Source: Apophysomyces variabilis (taxonomy: Eukaryota > Mucoromycota > Mucoromycetes > Mucorales > Mucoraceae). Taken from it: a stretch of 64,000 nt of DNA. The notes under the pieces are model-generated. The model searched no databases and was not told the origin of the DNA. It was given only the letters and a program-made list of their open reading frames with translations. How positions within the stretch are numbered: the stretch's first letter is position 1; every line of letters begins with the position of its first letter. The stretch is taken from assembly GCA_002749535.1 (NCBI GenBank), contig MZZL01000409.1, positions 1,733,527 to 1,797,526 of the forward strand, given 5' to 3'. Positions 36,492 to 50,155 of the stretch are shown piece after piece. The position numbers were made by a program, and so were the translations under genes.

Positions 36492-38099
36492 ATGGCAAAA
36501 AGCTTGTTTCAGTTGCCTACGGTACCTGACAGATTCATGTCTCCACAGAGACTGATGTCGCCGACAGGATGCGGATCCGTCAAGAATACAATGGAAACTG
36601 AGAACTCATGGAAATGGATGTTCGATCATCATCAGTACAGTCATCATCAGGAACATATCCCTCATAAAGAACAGCTTATCCAGCAAGCAACCAACCGCCT
36701 TCGCCGGCGGTTACTTCAAGAAGGTGCTGCAGATGTGTTGAGCGAAATTACTCGCCTGCAAACCCAACTGGAGATGTTACGCATAGAAGCTGCTCACACT
36801 GTTGATAAGGTGACAGAGATCGGTGAAGACAATAGTCGGTGCGACTCTCTGGATGAGTTAGAACAACGTCTTGAAAAGCATCGAGCAGAACTTGCTCAAC
36901 TCAAGGTTGCACCGATAGCCAACGGCCCTTTGACCGTGTCCGACTCATGCACTACAGCAATAACGTCATCTTCTTCTTTCTCATCTTCGCGAACCTTGGC
37001 ATCTCTGTTCAGCCAACCACAACCTAGGCTTGTCTCGGCTGACAATCACAGCGAGGCAACAAGTATCACAAACAATCCAAGCACGGATCCTGAAAACATA
37101 CAAGCAGACGATCAGTTACTGAGAGAGCGGCGACGAAGAAGGGTCAAACTTCACCGCGAGCGATATAAAGACAGACCTACAAGAGAAATCGACGACCTGG
37201 TCAGCTCACGCCATGGTTGGTCACAACCTGCCAGCCGTCATCAGCCAACGTCTTTTCCTCGATCACATGAAAAATCTGCCAATAATGATGTGGCGTTGTA
37301 CAACACGAACGAGACAAAGGCACACAAAAACTCACCGTTGTTCTCAGGCGCGGCTTTACAACGAAACCACACGACTGAGTCGCAAGGAATGGACTTTTCC
37401 TCTCTGTTTGCATCATCCGATATTTCACATCCATCATATCAGCAATCAAAACTATATCATCCGCTTTCACCGCTGGCTGTGGCTTTCGGAAACACAGGTG
37501 TGCCATTTTCGCGCGCGATCTGTGTATCTGGTTTTTCAGATGACGAAGATCAAGACGAAAAACGAGACTATAACCGACAACAAGAAGAAGATTCATCTGT
37601 AGATTGGTTTTCGGACCAAGATTTTTATCAACAACACTATACATATCCTCCAAGCGAGACTGATTCATGGTTACAAATGCATAAAAATCTTCCTCCCCCT
37701 GTATATATACCCGAACGTAATGTTCTTGATGACGCCCTAAGCTTTTTGGACGGACTAAGTTCTGGCGAAGACGACGGTGGTTTCAGTGAAGACATGTACT
37801 TTCTACTTGGTCGACCTGATTTATGCTGCCGGCCATTGTCGGAAATTAAGGAGGTGATGTCCGAGCATCGCCGGATGAAAAACAAGCGTTCTTGGCTGGG
37901 CAAAACCCTAGAAAGTCATATGCGGACCATTCTCTACACAGGCTGGCGATGGTGTCGGTTTATCGGTGTTCTCGGTTTAGCTATTGTTGTAAGCTTGGTA
38001 CGTGGGCCAGATGAATTCCTAGCGGAAGAGGATGAAGACGAAATTGATGAATATGAATATGAATATGAATATGAAGACGAAGATGAAAGTATCCATTAA
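36492..38099 (+). CDS. orphan coiled-coil protein with a C-terminal membrane segment
   Basis: I do not recognise this 535-aa, single-exon protein. It starts in strong context (ATATCACCATGGC). Residues about 60-140 form a charged coiled coil (EQLIQQATNRLRRRLLQE, DELEQRLEKHRAELAQLKV). The middle is Ser/His-rich and low in predicted order. Around residues 470-480 a helical stretch (LSEIKEVMSEHRRMKNK) leads to one hydrophobic segment WCRFIGVLGLAIVVSLV near residue 500, followed by an acidic tail with a repeated Glu-Tyr motif (EYEYEYEYEDEDE). The layout suggests a membrane-anchored protein with a short acidic C-terminal tail. Codon use is like its neighbours, so it is likely a genuine fungal gene. 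Confidence 0.7.
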   Translation: MAKSLFQLPTVPDRFMSPQRLMSPTGCGSVKNTMETENSWKWMFDHHQYSHHQEHIPHKEQLIQQATNRLRRRLLQEGAADVLSEITRLQTQLEMLRIEAAHTVDKVTEIGEDNSRCDSLDELEQRLEKHRAELAQLKVAPIANGPLTVSDSCTTAITSSSSFSSSRTLASLFSQPQPRLVSADNHSEATSITNNPSTDPENIQADDQLLRERRRRRVKLHRERYKDRPTREIDDLVSSRHGWSQPASRHQPTSFPRSHEKSANNDVALYNTNETKAHKNSPLFSGAALQRNHTTESQGMDFSSLFASSDISHPSYQQSKLYHPLSPLAVAFGNTGVPFSRAICVSGFSDDEDQDEKRDYNRQQEEDSSVDWFSDQDFYQQHYTYPPSETDSWLQMHKNLPPPVYIPERNVLDDALSFLDGLSSGEDDGGFSEDMYFLLGRPDLCCRPLSEIKEVMSEHRRMKNKRSWLGKTLESHMRTILYTGWRWCRFIGVLGLAIVVSLVRGPDEFLAEEDEDEIDEYEYEYEYEDEDESIH

Positions 38100-38419
38100 A
38101 CATTAAGTTTCCCCTCTTTCTTGCTTCTCTCCGTTTCCGCTGACCCTTACTTTCAACTATTCTCCCCCTTATCAAGTTTTCCTTTTTTTTTTTTTTTTGT
38201 TTTTAACGATATTCTGCAAAGAGGAATATAAATCAATGAGCTTCAAACCAAAATACCAAAAAAAAAGATCTCTGTCGGACTAGCTGTTTTATTGTCTGAG
38301 CCGAATCATAAGCATGCGGGCCGGTGCTACCGGACGTAGCTGGGTTTGAACAGAGGGATATCCTCTCGTCCTTGTTGCTCTGCCTTGTTTCCTTCTCTTC
38401 AATCTTACCTCGCGCAATC
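38100..38419. other. RPL3 promoter and leader
   Basis: 320 bp between the orphan gene and RPL3, with a run of about 16 T near 38182. No gene seen. Confidence 0.55.
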
Positions 38420-39831
38420 ATGGTAGGGAAATGCATCCTTGCATTAAATCAAGTGATCCAATAGAGTAGAAGTGATTGCTGACCTTTCTTTTGTTTTCAT
38501 CCGTTCGTTTGGATCAATAGTCGCACAGAAAATACGAGGGTATGTTGGAACCGATCAGTCACAGCGCAAACGAGAAAATGGAAACTTACATGATCCTTTT
38601 CGATCTGAATAGCTCCCCGTCACGGTCACTTGGGTTTCTCCCCTCGCAAGAGAACCAGATCTCACCGCGGTAGAGTTAAGGCTTTCCCTAAGGATGATCC
38701 CAAGAAGCCCGTTCACATGACTGCCTTCATGGGTTACAAGGCCGGTATGACCCACATTGTTCGCGACTTGGAGCGTCCTGGTTCCAGTAAGTAGAAATAA
38801 GCATGAAATGCACTGAAAATTGGGACGGATCCATCTCATTGTTTGAATTTTTTGTTTGAACAGAGATGCACAAGAAGGAGATCGTCGAGGCTGTCACTGT
38901 CATCGAAGCTCCTCCTATGGTTGTCGTTGGCGTCGTTGGTTACATCGAGACTCCCCGTGGTCTTCGTTCCTTGACCACTGTCTGGGCCGAGCACTTGTCT
39001 GATGAGGCCAAGCGCAGATTCTACAAGAACTGGTACCGCTCCAAGAAGAAGGCCTTCACCAAGTACGCTAAGAAGTACGCTGAAGGTGCTAAGGATGTCA
39101 ACCGTGAGCTTGAACGTATCAAGAAGTACTGCTCTGTCGTCCGTGTCATTGCCCACACCCAGATCAGCAAGGCCAAGCTTGGTCAGAAGAAGGCTCACAT
39201 CATGGAAGTTCAGTTAAACGGTGGATCTGTTGCCCAAAAGGTTGACTGGGCCCGTGAGCACTTTGAGAAGGAAGTCACTGTTGGCTCTATCTTCGAGCAG
39301 GATGAGATGATCGACATTATCGGTACCACCAAGGGTCACGGTTTCGAAGGTGTTACCCACCGTTGGGGTACCAAGAAGCTTCCTCGCAAGACTCACCGTG
39401 GTCTCCGCAAGGTTGCTTGTATTGGTGCCTGGCATCCTTCCCGTGTCATGTATTCGGTTCCCCGCGCTGGTCAGCGTGGTTATCACCGCCGTACTGAGAT
39501 CAACAAGAAGATCTACCGCATTGCTAATGGTGCTGACAAGAAGTCTGCTGCCACTGAGTTCGATATCACCGACAAGACCATCACTCCCATGGGTGGCTTC
39601 CCTCACTACGGTATTGTCAACGAGGACTTCGTCATGATCAAGGGTTGCTGCGCTGGTGCCAAGAAGAGAGTCTTGACCCTCCGTAAGTCCTTGACCGTCC
39701 ACACCAAGCGCTCTGCTTTGGAGAAGGTTTCCCTCAAGTTCATCGACACCTCTTCCAAGTTCGGTCACGGTCGCTTCCAGACTGCTGCCGAAAAGCACCA
39801 GTTCATGGGTACCCTCAAGAAGGACCTTTAA
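38420..39831 (+). CDS. RPL3: 60S ribosomal protein L3 (uL3)
   Basis: Core protein at the peptidyl-transferase region of the large subunit. The 387-aa product equals the yeast length: [20 protein letters not shown] at the start, [20 protein letters not shown], then the long extension containing [20 protein letters not shown] and [20 protein letters not shown] with the conserved His that is methylated in yeast L3. Exons: 38420-38422 (the ATG alone), 38521-38539, 38613-38786, 38864-39831. The first exon was placed because only the spliced ATG gives M-SHRKYE. Strong codon bias fits high expression. Confidence 0.96.
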
Positions 39832-41506
39832 GCGCATGTACTTGTGTAGTGAAGATAATAAAATATTGCGGGAATTTTATTTTCTATATACGGACGATGG
39901 AAGGGGGTTTGCGTAGTTTATTGATGGATATTTGAGTGAAGAGAAGAGATTACGTTTGCTGATGTAGATTGATCAGTGCAAGCAAGATTACGCTACGAAT
40001 TACTCGGTCATTGTTGTGATGGTTTTGCGCTGCCATGATATCAAGGCAAATCGATAGGGATCGGTTGGAGAAGGTTGCATGAGATAAAAGAAAAAGGAAA
40101 GAAAAAGGAAGGAAAAGGCTCAATTACTGTTTGGTCTAGCTGTTTAGAGTCGACTCACGATAGAGTTTGGTAGGATCTCTTGTTATGTTGCTTCATGGAT
40201 TGTACGATTCTATTTCCTACATTAGAATTGTGTTCAGCAACGTTGACTGTGCAGCCATGTTGGTGTGACAAGTTGGCTACTACCTTTTTAAGTGCATTCC
40301 GGCCATAACCCTGAATCATAGCAAGACGATGCTTTGCAAACGATCAGTTGTCTATGTATCAGAAAAGCTTTCCAGTTCTATATGTTCCCCCTGTGAAGTA
40401 TGAAAGTATTAATTACTCTAAAGTAATTAAACCTAGGGGTCGAAAGGGAGGGAAATTGAATGAAGCTGTCGTATTACAGGATATTGGGTGTTTGATAAGG
40501 TTCAAGGAGCATAACTTGTGTAACACCGGGAGAGCCAGAGAAGAAGCGAGTACGTAATCTTTCTCTAATTATTTAATCAAGGATACAAGGATCCTGTGCA
40601 GAGCAACGATTTACACTGTCTTGAGCCTGGGCGATAATGTATCGTATTATATCATGAGTGATTCATTGAAATATCTGTGTAGAACAGATCTATTTCTCTC
40701 ACCCCTTTTTTTTTTCTTTCTTGCTTTTCTTTTGCTTCATCTTCTCTTCGATGCAAAATAAGGTACTTTGTTCTTCTGTCTTACCACTTTAACTATGTAT
40801 AAAGTGAGATGAGATGTATATGGTGTGTTATGGAATGCGTATAGCCGAATAAAGCGCGACCATTGTCTGAAGCCAAAATAGCGGTATTTCAACGCACTGA
40901 CCAGCTGAGACGGAAAAAGGGAAAAAGAAAGTGGGTTATGTGTGAGTGTGTGTGTGAAAAAAGATGGCGGTCGGGTTCATGTGATCCTGCAAAGCACAAA
41001 GAAAAAAATCATGCAGTCCCAATCAAACTGTTTGCTCTCTTTAAGAGGGGAAAGGGCGTCTTCTAGTTATACTTCCTACTCTGCTCTTCTCCCTCTTCTT
41101 CTTCTTCCTCTTATTATACTGTTAAGTTGACGGAGTACAATGAAAGAACAATAGAGAATATTCTGCTTTCTACGGGATGCTATATTTAATCGGTTGTTTT
41201 GCGCAGTCTGAAAGGGGAGCATAACCTCCTTATTGAAAGGAGTGCACCCAAACACGTCAGCCCACAGTTTCTTTTGCTACTGTAACGTTTTGAACCTATT
41301 TTTTTTCCCACCAATTCTACACGCTTTTTTTTCCCTTCTCACATTGAGAATATTGGCCCCTCCCCTTCTTCTTTTCCGTTTTGACTACCATACAAGAACT
41401 CTCTCTTACACATCCTTTGGTTTACCCTTTAACCTTTTTCTTATTCACTCATCGCACCTTGTCTTAGTGTGTGAAGAAGACGAGACAAAAAAAAAGGAGA
41501 CTTAGC
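39832..41506. other. intergenic, no gene seen (1.7 kb)
   Basis: The RPL3 3' end has an AATAAAA polyadenylation-like signal near 39858. Short frames at 40348-40557 and 40863-41066 have no motifs. The final 300 bp are pyrimidine-rich, fitting the leader of the PSP1-domain gene. No RNA gene was recognised. Confidence 0.5.
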
Positions 41507-43638
41507 ATGACTAACGAGATCAGTGCAATGACTTCTTCCTCTTCCTCCTCCTCTTCTTCTTTAATACGTCCTGAATCACCATTCAAAGAACAGACAACCC
41601 TGTACACTGTCAAAACTGACATCGTCTCGGAAGCCTCTTCCAACAGCTCCCCAACAACCCCAAGCGCAAGTACAAATAAGATGTACCATCCCTACCTGAA
41701 CCCGACATGGTCCATCGACAAATCGCAACACCCCTCCGAACTGACAACGGCGAACGAATCACACCCTCAAAGGCCCGATAACGAACACGATCCATTTTTC
41801 CCTGCAAAGGACGAAACACCCACCGGATCTTTTTGCTGTAACCCTTACGATTTTGAAACGTCCTTTCCGCTGCAAAACGAACTGGATTCGTTGCTTTCCT
41901 TAGAAACGAAACCGAATAAAGCGTCCCGTCCAACCTCGCTTACATTATCCACTACGTCTTTACCATCTCCCTGGCCCACAGACATGACTTCATCCGCTCT
42001 TAGTTGGAAGACGCCCTCTATTTGGACAGACCGTCCCCTGGTATCACCTATGGTCTCGGATCTCTCTCCTATAGATCAGAAACATGTGGATGAGCAACAA
42101 CGTGCTCTGGAGTCTGCCTTTTTCTCTCGTCGAAGCATGTCCTTTTCCGCTGCAGCTGGCTCACGCCAAAACTGTCTTTTCCAGAAACAGTCGCGATATA
42201 GATCAAGTCTGCCGATGATGCAAGAAGATTATTTCGGTCACCTGGCTTCCCAGGAAGACCAAGTTCCTTCTTCTGTCTACGGTCCTTCATTGGTTGCCTC
42301 CGAAGATGAATCCAGCGTGGCCTATTCCTCTGCAGGTTCTATTTGGTCGCCTCCAACTGCGCAGCGCACTGTTTCACCCGATTCCGCTCAATGGACGCCA
42401 TGCAGTCCTATGACGTTGCGAGGTGCATATAACACGCAGCAACAACAACAACAACAACAACAACATCAACAACATCAACAACATCGCCGCTTCTCTTTGG
42501 CAGAGAGTTCACAATGTTCTTCCGATTATTGGACTTCTCTTGTCATGGATGGATCCGGTTTTCAGCGGTAAATACAATTCCCCTTTAAAACAAATTATTA
42601 TCGTTATTACCTTTTACATCCTGTGTGACGCTAAACTCCATTTTTTTTGCTCGTTGTAGATCATATGAGGAATTGACGAACGGAGTCGGGGCACGTCGGC
42701 ATTCCGTTGCAGGTCCATATCTCTCACAAAGTGGCGCGAACACCCGTTCTATTACCAGTGTGGTCGATAAATCATTGGGACTGTTACCCGAGTACACAAA
42801 CGGCGAGGATGTGTACCATCGCCAACGCCAGCAAGGGTTACACAAAGACTTGTTGGAACATATCGAGGAATACTTTGGCGGGTCCCGTGCAGCTTCCAGC
42901 AACACCGGAGGTGCTGGTGATCCTGCTTGTCAGAACATGGGCAAAGGCATTCCGTTGCATCACTTTACCAACAGCAATACCATCCTTTACAAAGTCGAGT
43001 TCAAGGCCGGTCGATCCGAATTTTGCTATGTCATGGAAAGCGATTGCGGGACACTGCAACCAAAGAACGGGGATTTGGTGATTGTAGAGGCAGATCGGGG
43101 CCGGGATCTCGGCACAGTGGTCATGGACCATTTGACAGCTGCGGAGATTGCAGCGATGCAGAACGACGCGGCTAATCAACCGGTACATGACAACGACACT
43201 TCTGCTCGTTCGAACAACGCAAAAGAGTTGCATGTAAAATGCTTATACAGAATCGCCAGTCCAGCAGAAATAGCCACCTTGACAATCAAGAATCAAGACG
43301 AAGCCAAAGCCTTGGCCGTGTGCCAATCAAAAATCAAACAAAAAGAATTGCCTATGGAAGTCATGAATGCTGAATACCAATGGTAAGCGAGAGAGGATAA
43401 ACGAAAGAAGCAAAGACAGATAGAGAAAAAGCCAATCTGCAAAAGTCTCCTTGCATCTTTGATATTGACCTTTGAAATTTTCCCTCTTATTTCTCTTAGG
43501 GATCGACGAAAATTGACTTTCTATTTCGTGGCGGAGCAACGTATCGATTTTCGTGAACTGGTGCGCGAGTTATTCAAAATATACAAGACTCGTATTTGGA
43601 TGTGCGCAGTGAAATCAACCAATGCCATTGTGCATTAA
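41507..43638 (+). CDS. PSP1 C-terminal-domain protein
   Basis: Fungal Psp1-type protein; yeast PSP1 was found as a suppressor of DNA polymerase alpha mutations, and its biochemical role is unclear. The 640-aa product has a Ser/Thr/Pro-rich N-terminal half with a CAA-encoded Gln/His tract and then the PSP1 C-terminal domain: YKVEFKAGRSEFCYVMESD, LQPKNGDLVIVEADRGRDLG, KALAVCQSKIKQKELPMEVM, DRRKLTFYFVAEQRIDFREL and VRELFKIYKTRIWMCAV. This domain resembles the bacterial PSP1/RicT family. Exons 41507-42567, 42660-43382, 43500-43638. The ATG at 41507 was preferred over the track of Lys codons upstream. Confidence 0.88.
42438..42486 (+). repeat. CAA/CAT microsatellite encoding a Gln-His tract
   Basis: A run of CAA triplets interrupted by CAT codes for nine Gln followed by two HQQ units within the disordered half of the PSP1-domain protein. 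Length polymorphism would be expected at this site. Confidence 0.8.
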
Positions 43639-43990
43639 GATGACCGCAACATCTTTTGTCCTTTTCTTTCTTTCTCCTCTTCTGCACCTTCTACTCGCTC
43701 CCACCTCTTCAAACCAGACTATATCTTTTCCCCTTTTGCGATGCCAACGGATATTTCTTGTTCTATAAATGATACCGTAAGGTTGATACAAATCTTCTAG
43801 AGCTTATATCATTTTTCACTCTCCCCGTTTTCGTTCATGTATGTATGTTTTCTCCTGATTAGAACAAACAAAGATTTGTTGCATGTATTGAATGTCATTG
43901 TTTCTTTTTAACTTTTCTATTCCAATGTGAACGTAAGATGAGGAAGAGGGTTTTTGTGCGTTCGAAAAGGTTTGGTAAAGGGAAGTTTGC
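43639..43990. other. 3' intergenic between convergent genes
   Basis: 352 bp between the convergent PSP1-domain and CBP3 genes. Both 3' UTRs; no other feature seen. Confidence 0.55.
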
Positions 43991-44915
43991 TTAAGATTCA
44001 AACCTGGCTTCTGGTTTGCCAAATTCTACAATGCCTGCATTGAATTTCTCGCCACCAAATTGTTCCAATGCCTGCAATTCTCGTCGGATATATTGCACAA
44101 CGTATGCTAGATCAGTGGCGTCATTTGTCGTTGGTGCAAACAAATTTCTACGAACCATGTTAGCCATTCAACCTTGTCCTAATTCTCACAATAAACTTGT
44201 TTTTCTTTTTTTTTTTTCTACCTCCACAAGGCTGCTGCAAGAACGGGATCATCCTTACACATTCCTTCATCGTACGCAACAACACCGCCGTGAAATTGGG
44301 CCAAAAGATCCTTAATGTAACTGTTGATCACCTTCTGTTGCGTGATCTGTCATCATTATACTAAGTTAGGCAATCATTAGGAACAATCCTCGTTTCCATT
44401 ACCCCGTGATCTCTGATTTTTGCTTCAGCATCCTCGAAGAAGCGATTGACGAGTTCTTGGATATACAGTTTTCCTTGATTCTCGGCTCGCAGATGTACCA
44501 TTAACATCCATACATGGAGTTGGGTGACAGAGAACCATGATTGAAAGTTATCTGGTAAATTGCATGCTAAGAGAGGAATTTTTTTTTGGTGCGTGCGTCA
44601 GCTCTATTTCTTTATCCAATGCGAAACAAAGGGACTCACTGCCGACGAAGAAATCCTTATTCTTCTCCATTTGTTGCGCACATACGTTGTAAAGGTCATG
44701 GCTCACTCGAATCGCAGTTGAACTCGTCGAATAATATCCCATGACTTTTGCCAAACCATAAACGATCTTTTTTGTCGCTTCTGAATATTTGGGACGATCG
44801 GCTACGTTATCACTGCTGCTGATCCAACGCGCATTGGCGACAGGACGCTAATATCCATCGGTCATTATAACAGGTTGCGGAAAAATAAGGGTTTCTGTTT
44901 ATGCTGTTTTACCAT
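43991..44915 (-). CDS. CBP3: ubiquinol-cytochrome c reductase chaperone CBP3/UQCC1
   Basis: Mitochondrial assembly factor that binds newly made cytochrome b for complex III. Read from the minus strand: KIVYGLAKVMGYYSTSSTAI, DLYNVCAQQMEKNKDFFVG, a segment FSVTQLHVWMLMVHLRAEN, YIQELVNRFFEDAEAKIRDH, ITQQKVINSYIKDLLAQFHG, YDEGMCKDDPVLAAALWRNL, and the end GKPEARFES. Several introns interrupt it. The best start is an ATG at 44913-44915 that sits directly against a GTAAAA donor and splices to CGTCCTGTC (44847), giving M-RPVANARWISSS, a short basic mitochondrial presequence. The start is the least certain part; a longer N-terminus is possible. Confidence 0.85.
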
Positions 44916-45650
44916 AGCCTGAGAAACGGCGCCTCTGCATAGCAATGTCCTTGAAACGGTACTTGGGTAGGTCTGCTTTCATTAAGCAATGTTAACGAGT
45001 ATTAATACACATGCATATCAATAAACGCAAGAGCAACTGCTGTTTCAAAGGTAAAAGGTTGTTTGAGTACCTTGAACGTTTTGCCGAGAAGGAATCGTCG
45101 GGCAGGAACGGACATTGCTGATCAGGAAAGGCGGATCCTTGTTTACCTGGGGACCGTCTATTACCACCGGGACCGTCTATTCGGCACCCGCAATTCGCAC
45201 AAAGCACGTCATCATTTTTTGAGGCTGACTTTTACTAGAGCGAGGTTTATGGCGATGAATGGTTGAAATGAGAAACTACTAAAGTAACCGGAACCTTTAG
45301 TGCGCACGGCCAACTTTTAGTCTGCGTAGTGGTCCCCTTAAATGAAGCACATCAAGTGGCAATAGTACGAAAATGAGCACGTACTTTGAATATTCTAACC
45401 TATGGTACAAAAGCTTCCCACATTTCGCCACGAATGGCAATCAGTTGATTTCTCGTAGGCGCAGGGGTGAGGTTTTATTGAAGCACTGCAAGAATATGCG
45501 CCATGGATTTCTCTTGATGAAGTAGCAGCCTACATCAAAAGCTGTTACATGCATTTCTCCCAACAGCTAAACTGAAATGAGAGAAACCATTTTGTCATTA
45601 ACCCGAAGAATCAGAAATACTTTTGTCAACATGTTCAGCTCGTTCGGACT

Positions 45651-46253
45651 ATGGACAGTATAAATATTTCCCAGCAATTTAAGAATCATCTCTACGATAC
45701 GTATCTTAAGGCAAAACCGTGGTTAGATTGGTGGTTGCGTTCAGGAATCAGTAGCATGATCTTAAGGTGCGGATCCTACATGAAAGAAGACCTTATGCAG
45801 CATAAGACTCGGACTATCAATGCGATCGAAGCTTTCCGCAAAGAGTATTATCGTTTGTTTGGAAAGAACAGGCCGAATCGCTTGTTGATGGCTTGGAAAA
45901 TGCTATAAAACATCTTAAAAACCAAGAAGCTGATTTCCACACTGGAAACAAGGAGGAAAATAAGATACGGAGAAAAAAAAAGCATCCAACATACCAAAAG
46001 AAAGAGAATCCAACAAGTTCGAGAATGATGACCGAGCTCCAGATACTACAGAAACTATACGCCAAGCACTGAAGAAGCAAAATCAAGAATCAGATATAGA
46101 ACCGTTCCATAACGCTTCGGGTTCAACAGCTTCAAACTTTACTAACCGTCTTGTCGCTCCACGCCCTATTGTCATTCGCTTCATCGCTTCACGTCCTGTA
46201 GGTCCACCCCTTATTGCGCCTCGCATTGACATTAATCATCCCTCTGTATCCTA
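45651..46253 (+). pseudogene. broken coding remnant upstream of the protease pseudogene
   Basis: Two overlapping frames look coding but shift at about 45890: INAIEAFRKEYYRLFGKNR continues in another frame as GLENAIKHLKNQEADFH and later as a Pro/Arg/Ile-rich tail with a repeated unit (RLVAPRPIVIRF, RPVGPPLIAPRI). I do not recognise a family. It is probably the 5' part of the same decayed element gene set. Confidence 0.35.
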
Positions 46254-46369
46254 AGAACTCATCAATTAGTATGTCCATGATGCAAAACACTACCATCCGC
46301 TCAACCAGGTTTCCATGATCCGTCTCCTCTGTGACAGCAATATAGCTCAGATCCACTCCAACTTAATCC

Positions 46370-47130
46370 TTGGGAAAACAATTCGTGCTTTATTGATGCG
46401 TCAACTGAGCTTTTGCTTCGTGTTGCTTTGCCGAAACTAGCCAACTTTATCATTAGAACCGAGTTTGACCAATTGTTCCATTCCGCATGGCTATGCGTGA
46501 AGCAAAATGACTTTATTGGCGCCAGCAAGTTGATGAGAGAATTCATATGGACGAAAGGAAGTTCTGCAGGATTTGAAAGAAACAATCAAGGCGACTTGTT
46601 GATAATGCTTCATTTTCTTCTTGATTCTCCTCGCAATAATGAAACAGAGGGAACACTAGTGATAATATTAGACGTCACTTCGTGTTCAAATATCAAAAGA
46701 CTACAAGTGCCGTGAAACCTCTCGTGGTTGTTGACGAATTTAAAGGAGAAGTTGGCGAATCACCGGCAATTTTGTATCTGACACAGTAACAATTTGAGGA
46801 GTATGAGTTTTACAACACTGAGACATCCGATTTTGAAAGTGCAATGGTTGAACTTATACAAGCATACCGTCTCCGAGCTAGACCATATAACAGAACTGGG
46901 GTCATGGATCGCAATGTAATTTTACATTACCCAAGCTTTGTCTTAATTGCAGACGTCTCTGCATTTTTTACAACTGACAAGGAGGAAGCAAACGCATCAT
47001 CCTAGTCTTCGGGTTGACTACCCCAAAACTTTTAAAGTTGGACCGGAAACCTATGAAGTCTGCGGCGGTGCTGCCTCTACGCAATATGATGGAGGACCCT
47101 TCAAAGCATTGCTATTAGATAAAATCTTTT
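46370..47130 (+). pseudogene. C19 (ubiquitin-specific protease)-like pseudogene
   Basis: Paralogue of the protease at 54120-55509. NNSCFIDASTELLLRVALP matches the Cys box of the other copy (NSCYIDSILELLMRVVLP). Further on, ILYLTQ-stop-QFEEYEFYNTE aligns with LLYLTEDFIRENELDCLRT, LHYPSFVLIADVSAFF with NYADAFFLVDP, and VDYPKTFKVGPETYEVCGG with FYPKTIAVQQRVYRIAG. Where the other copy has GQHFWC, this one has GGPFKA, so the catalytic His position reads Pro. There are also at least one in-frame TAA and one frameshift. It is dead as a protease. Confidence 0.6.
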
Positions 47131-48202
47131 TTATAATTTTTAAACTTCTTATCATTTACTCTAAAGTTTGTTCAATGAAGCGTTTATCCTTAAATTTTCG
47201 CCTGTAACATTAATTCACCATATCATGTATCCAGTAACCTCTTTGCATTTTCGAAATAATCATCAATGCCTATTAAACCCTTAATGATCAGTTAAACATG
47301 ACATACGAGTACATTGTTACAGTTTTCCACAGAATCGTGGGTATCAACGGTAATTGATGGCTGAGACTAAGTTTGCTCAGGAAAACGCATCTAGAGTAAA
47401 TATGTAAGTAGGAAACAAATTACTAGATGGTCATTCACACCTTCTTCGAAATCTACTCCAAGTCCTCACAAGCATCTTCATTTGACCTCTCCACAGATGC
47501 AAATCGTCTTTCCTTAACTTTTCGACCTGACAACACTGAGTACCTGAAACCCCAGTATTTCTTATACTGTTTGCTATAGTCGGATTGTCCGTTACCAATG
47601 CGGCCTAAATAAGCTCTCGTTAGGCATATGTTTGGCAAAGCATTCTACTTCGCGTTAAAGATTCACTTTGCCGCTGTCTTCAAGTAAGCATTCGTACATA
47701 CGTGGACTGCAGCTTGTGTTATGCGTGTCAAGCGCTTGATGTATTATATTATATTTAGGGTTTGAACATATTAAGTTACTTCCATATGTGTTTCCCTGCA
47801 GAGTAAGGCACAAGAATTAAAAAAGTTTCTTATATACCTCATCATACCGGGTAGCTTCTTAAATTTAGTTGTCGATTGGCATCCCCCACTGGCTGTTTCC
47901 TCTCTCAAAAAGGATAATTCAACCGTAGGGATTGTACCATATTTCATAAGAAACAATTTAACTACAGTGTTTTCTTTATTTAGTGTTTCTGTAAACCACT
48001 GTGAAGGTTAACCTCATTGAACGCGTAAACATGGTTAGTTGACGCCTCCACAGCGGTTGGACTTAGCCGGCGCTGTACTTTGGTAAGCATCCATCTGCTT
48101 CCAGTTATCAATTTGTGGTCTTTTAGCCTAGGATGATTTACATTACAGGAGACGTTCGCGTCTCGCAGCGATGATAATACAATAGGGAATTACTACGCGC
48201 AC

Positions 48203-48339
48203 TAAAAGTTGGTGACCTCGCGCACTAAAAGCTGGCATTAGCTTAGAGAAGCCTACGGCGGTGATTGGTTGACGCCGTATGAAAAGGAAAGGTTACTAAA
48301 GTGACTCAAACTTTTAGTGCGCGACGTCACCAGCTTTTA
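48203..48339. repeat. palindromic MITE-like repeat
   Basis: A 29-bp arm at 48203-48231 pairs with 48311-48339 at 27 of 29 positions (motif TGACCTCGCGCACTAAAAG). In the spacer a second hairpin, TACGGCG...CGCCGTA, flanks a 12-nt loop GTGATTGGTTGA (48254-48279). A related single copy lies at about 45248-45330 (TATGGCGATGAATGGTTGA ... TTTAGTGCGC) in the same orientation. Confidence 0.6.
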
Positions 48340-48595
48340 TCCCATACAATATCTGGGCGATACAGTGCAAAAGCCGGTTAGGACCGTTCAATATCCCACT
48401 TTACAAGTGGCAAGACAGTAGAAACCTGCCCATTCAACCCGTCCGTTCAACACAGATTCGGCCTGCCGACCTTCTTTTTACTTCAACTCTTCAACACAGA
48501 GAGGCGTCGAAACCTCCGGGAGTTCTGGGTAGAAATTGATACAGTTGATGTGATTGGCTGACGTTCTTTCCAAAAATAATTGGTGACGTCTCTAG

Positions 48596-50155
<1,560 letters not shown>

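Noticed and set aside
38836..39837. Antisense frames opposite RPL3
   Set aside because: Shadows of a strongly biased ribosomal protein gene.
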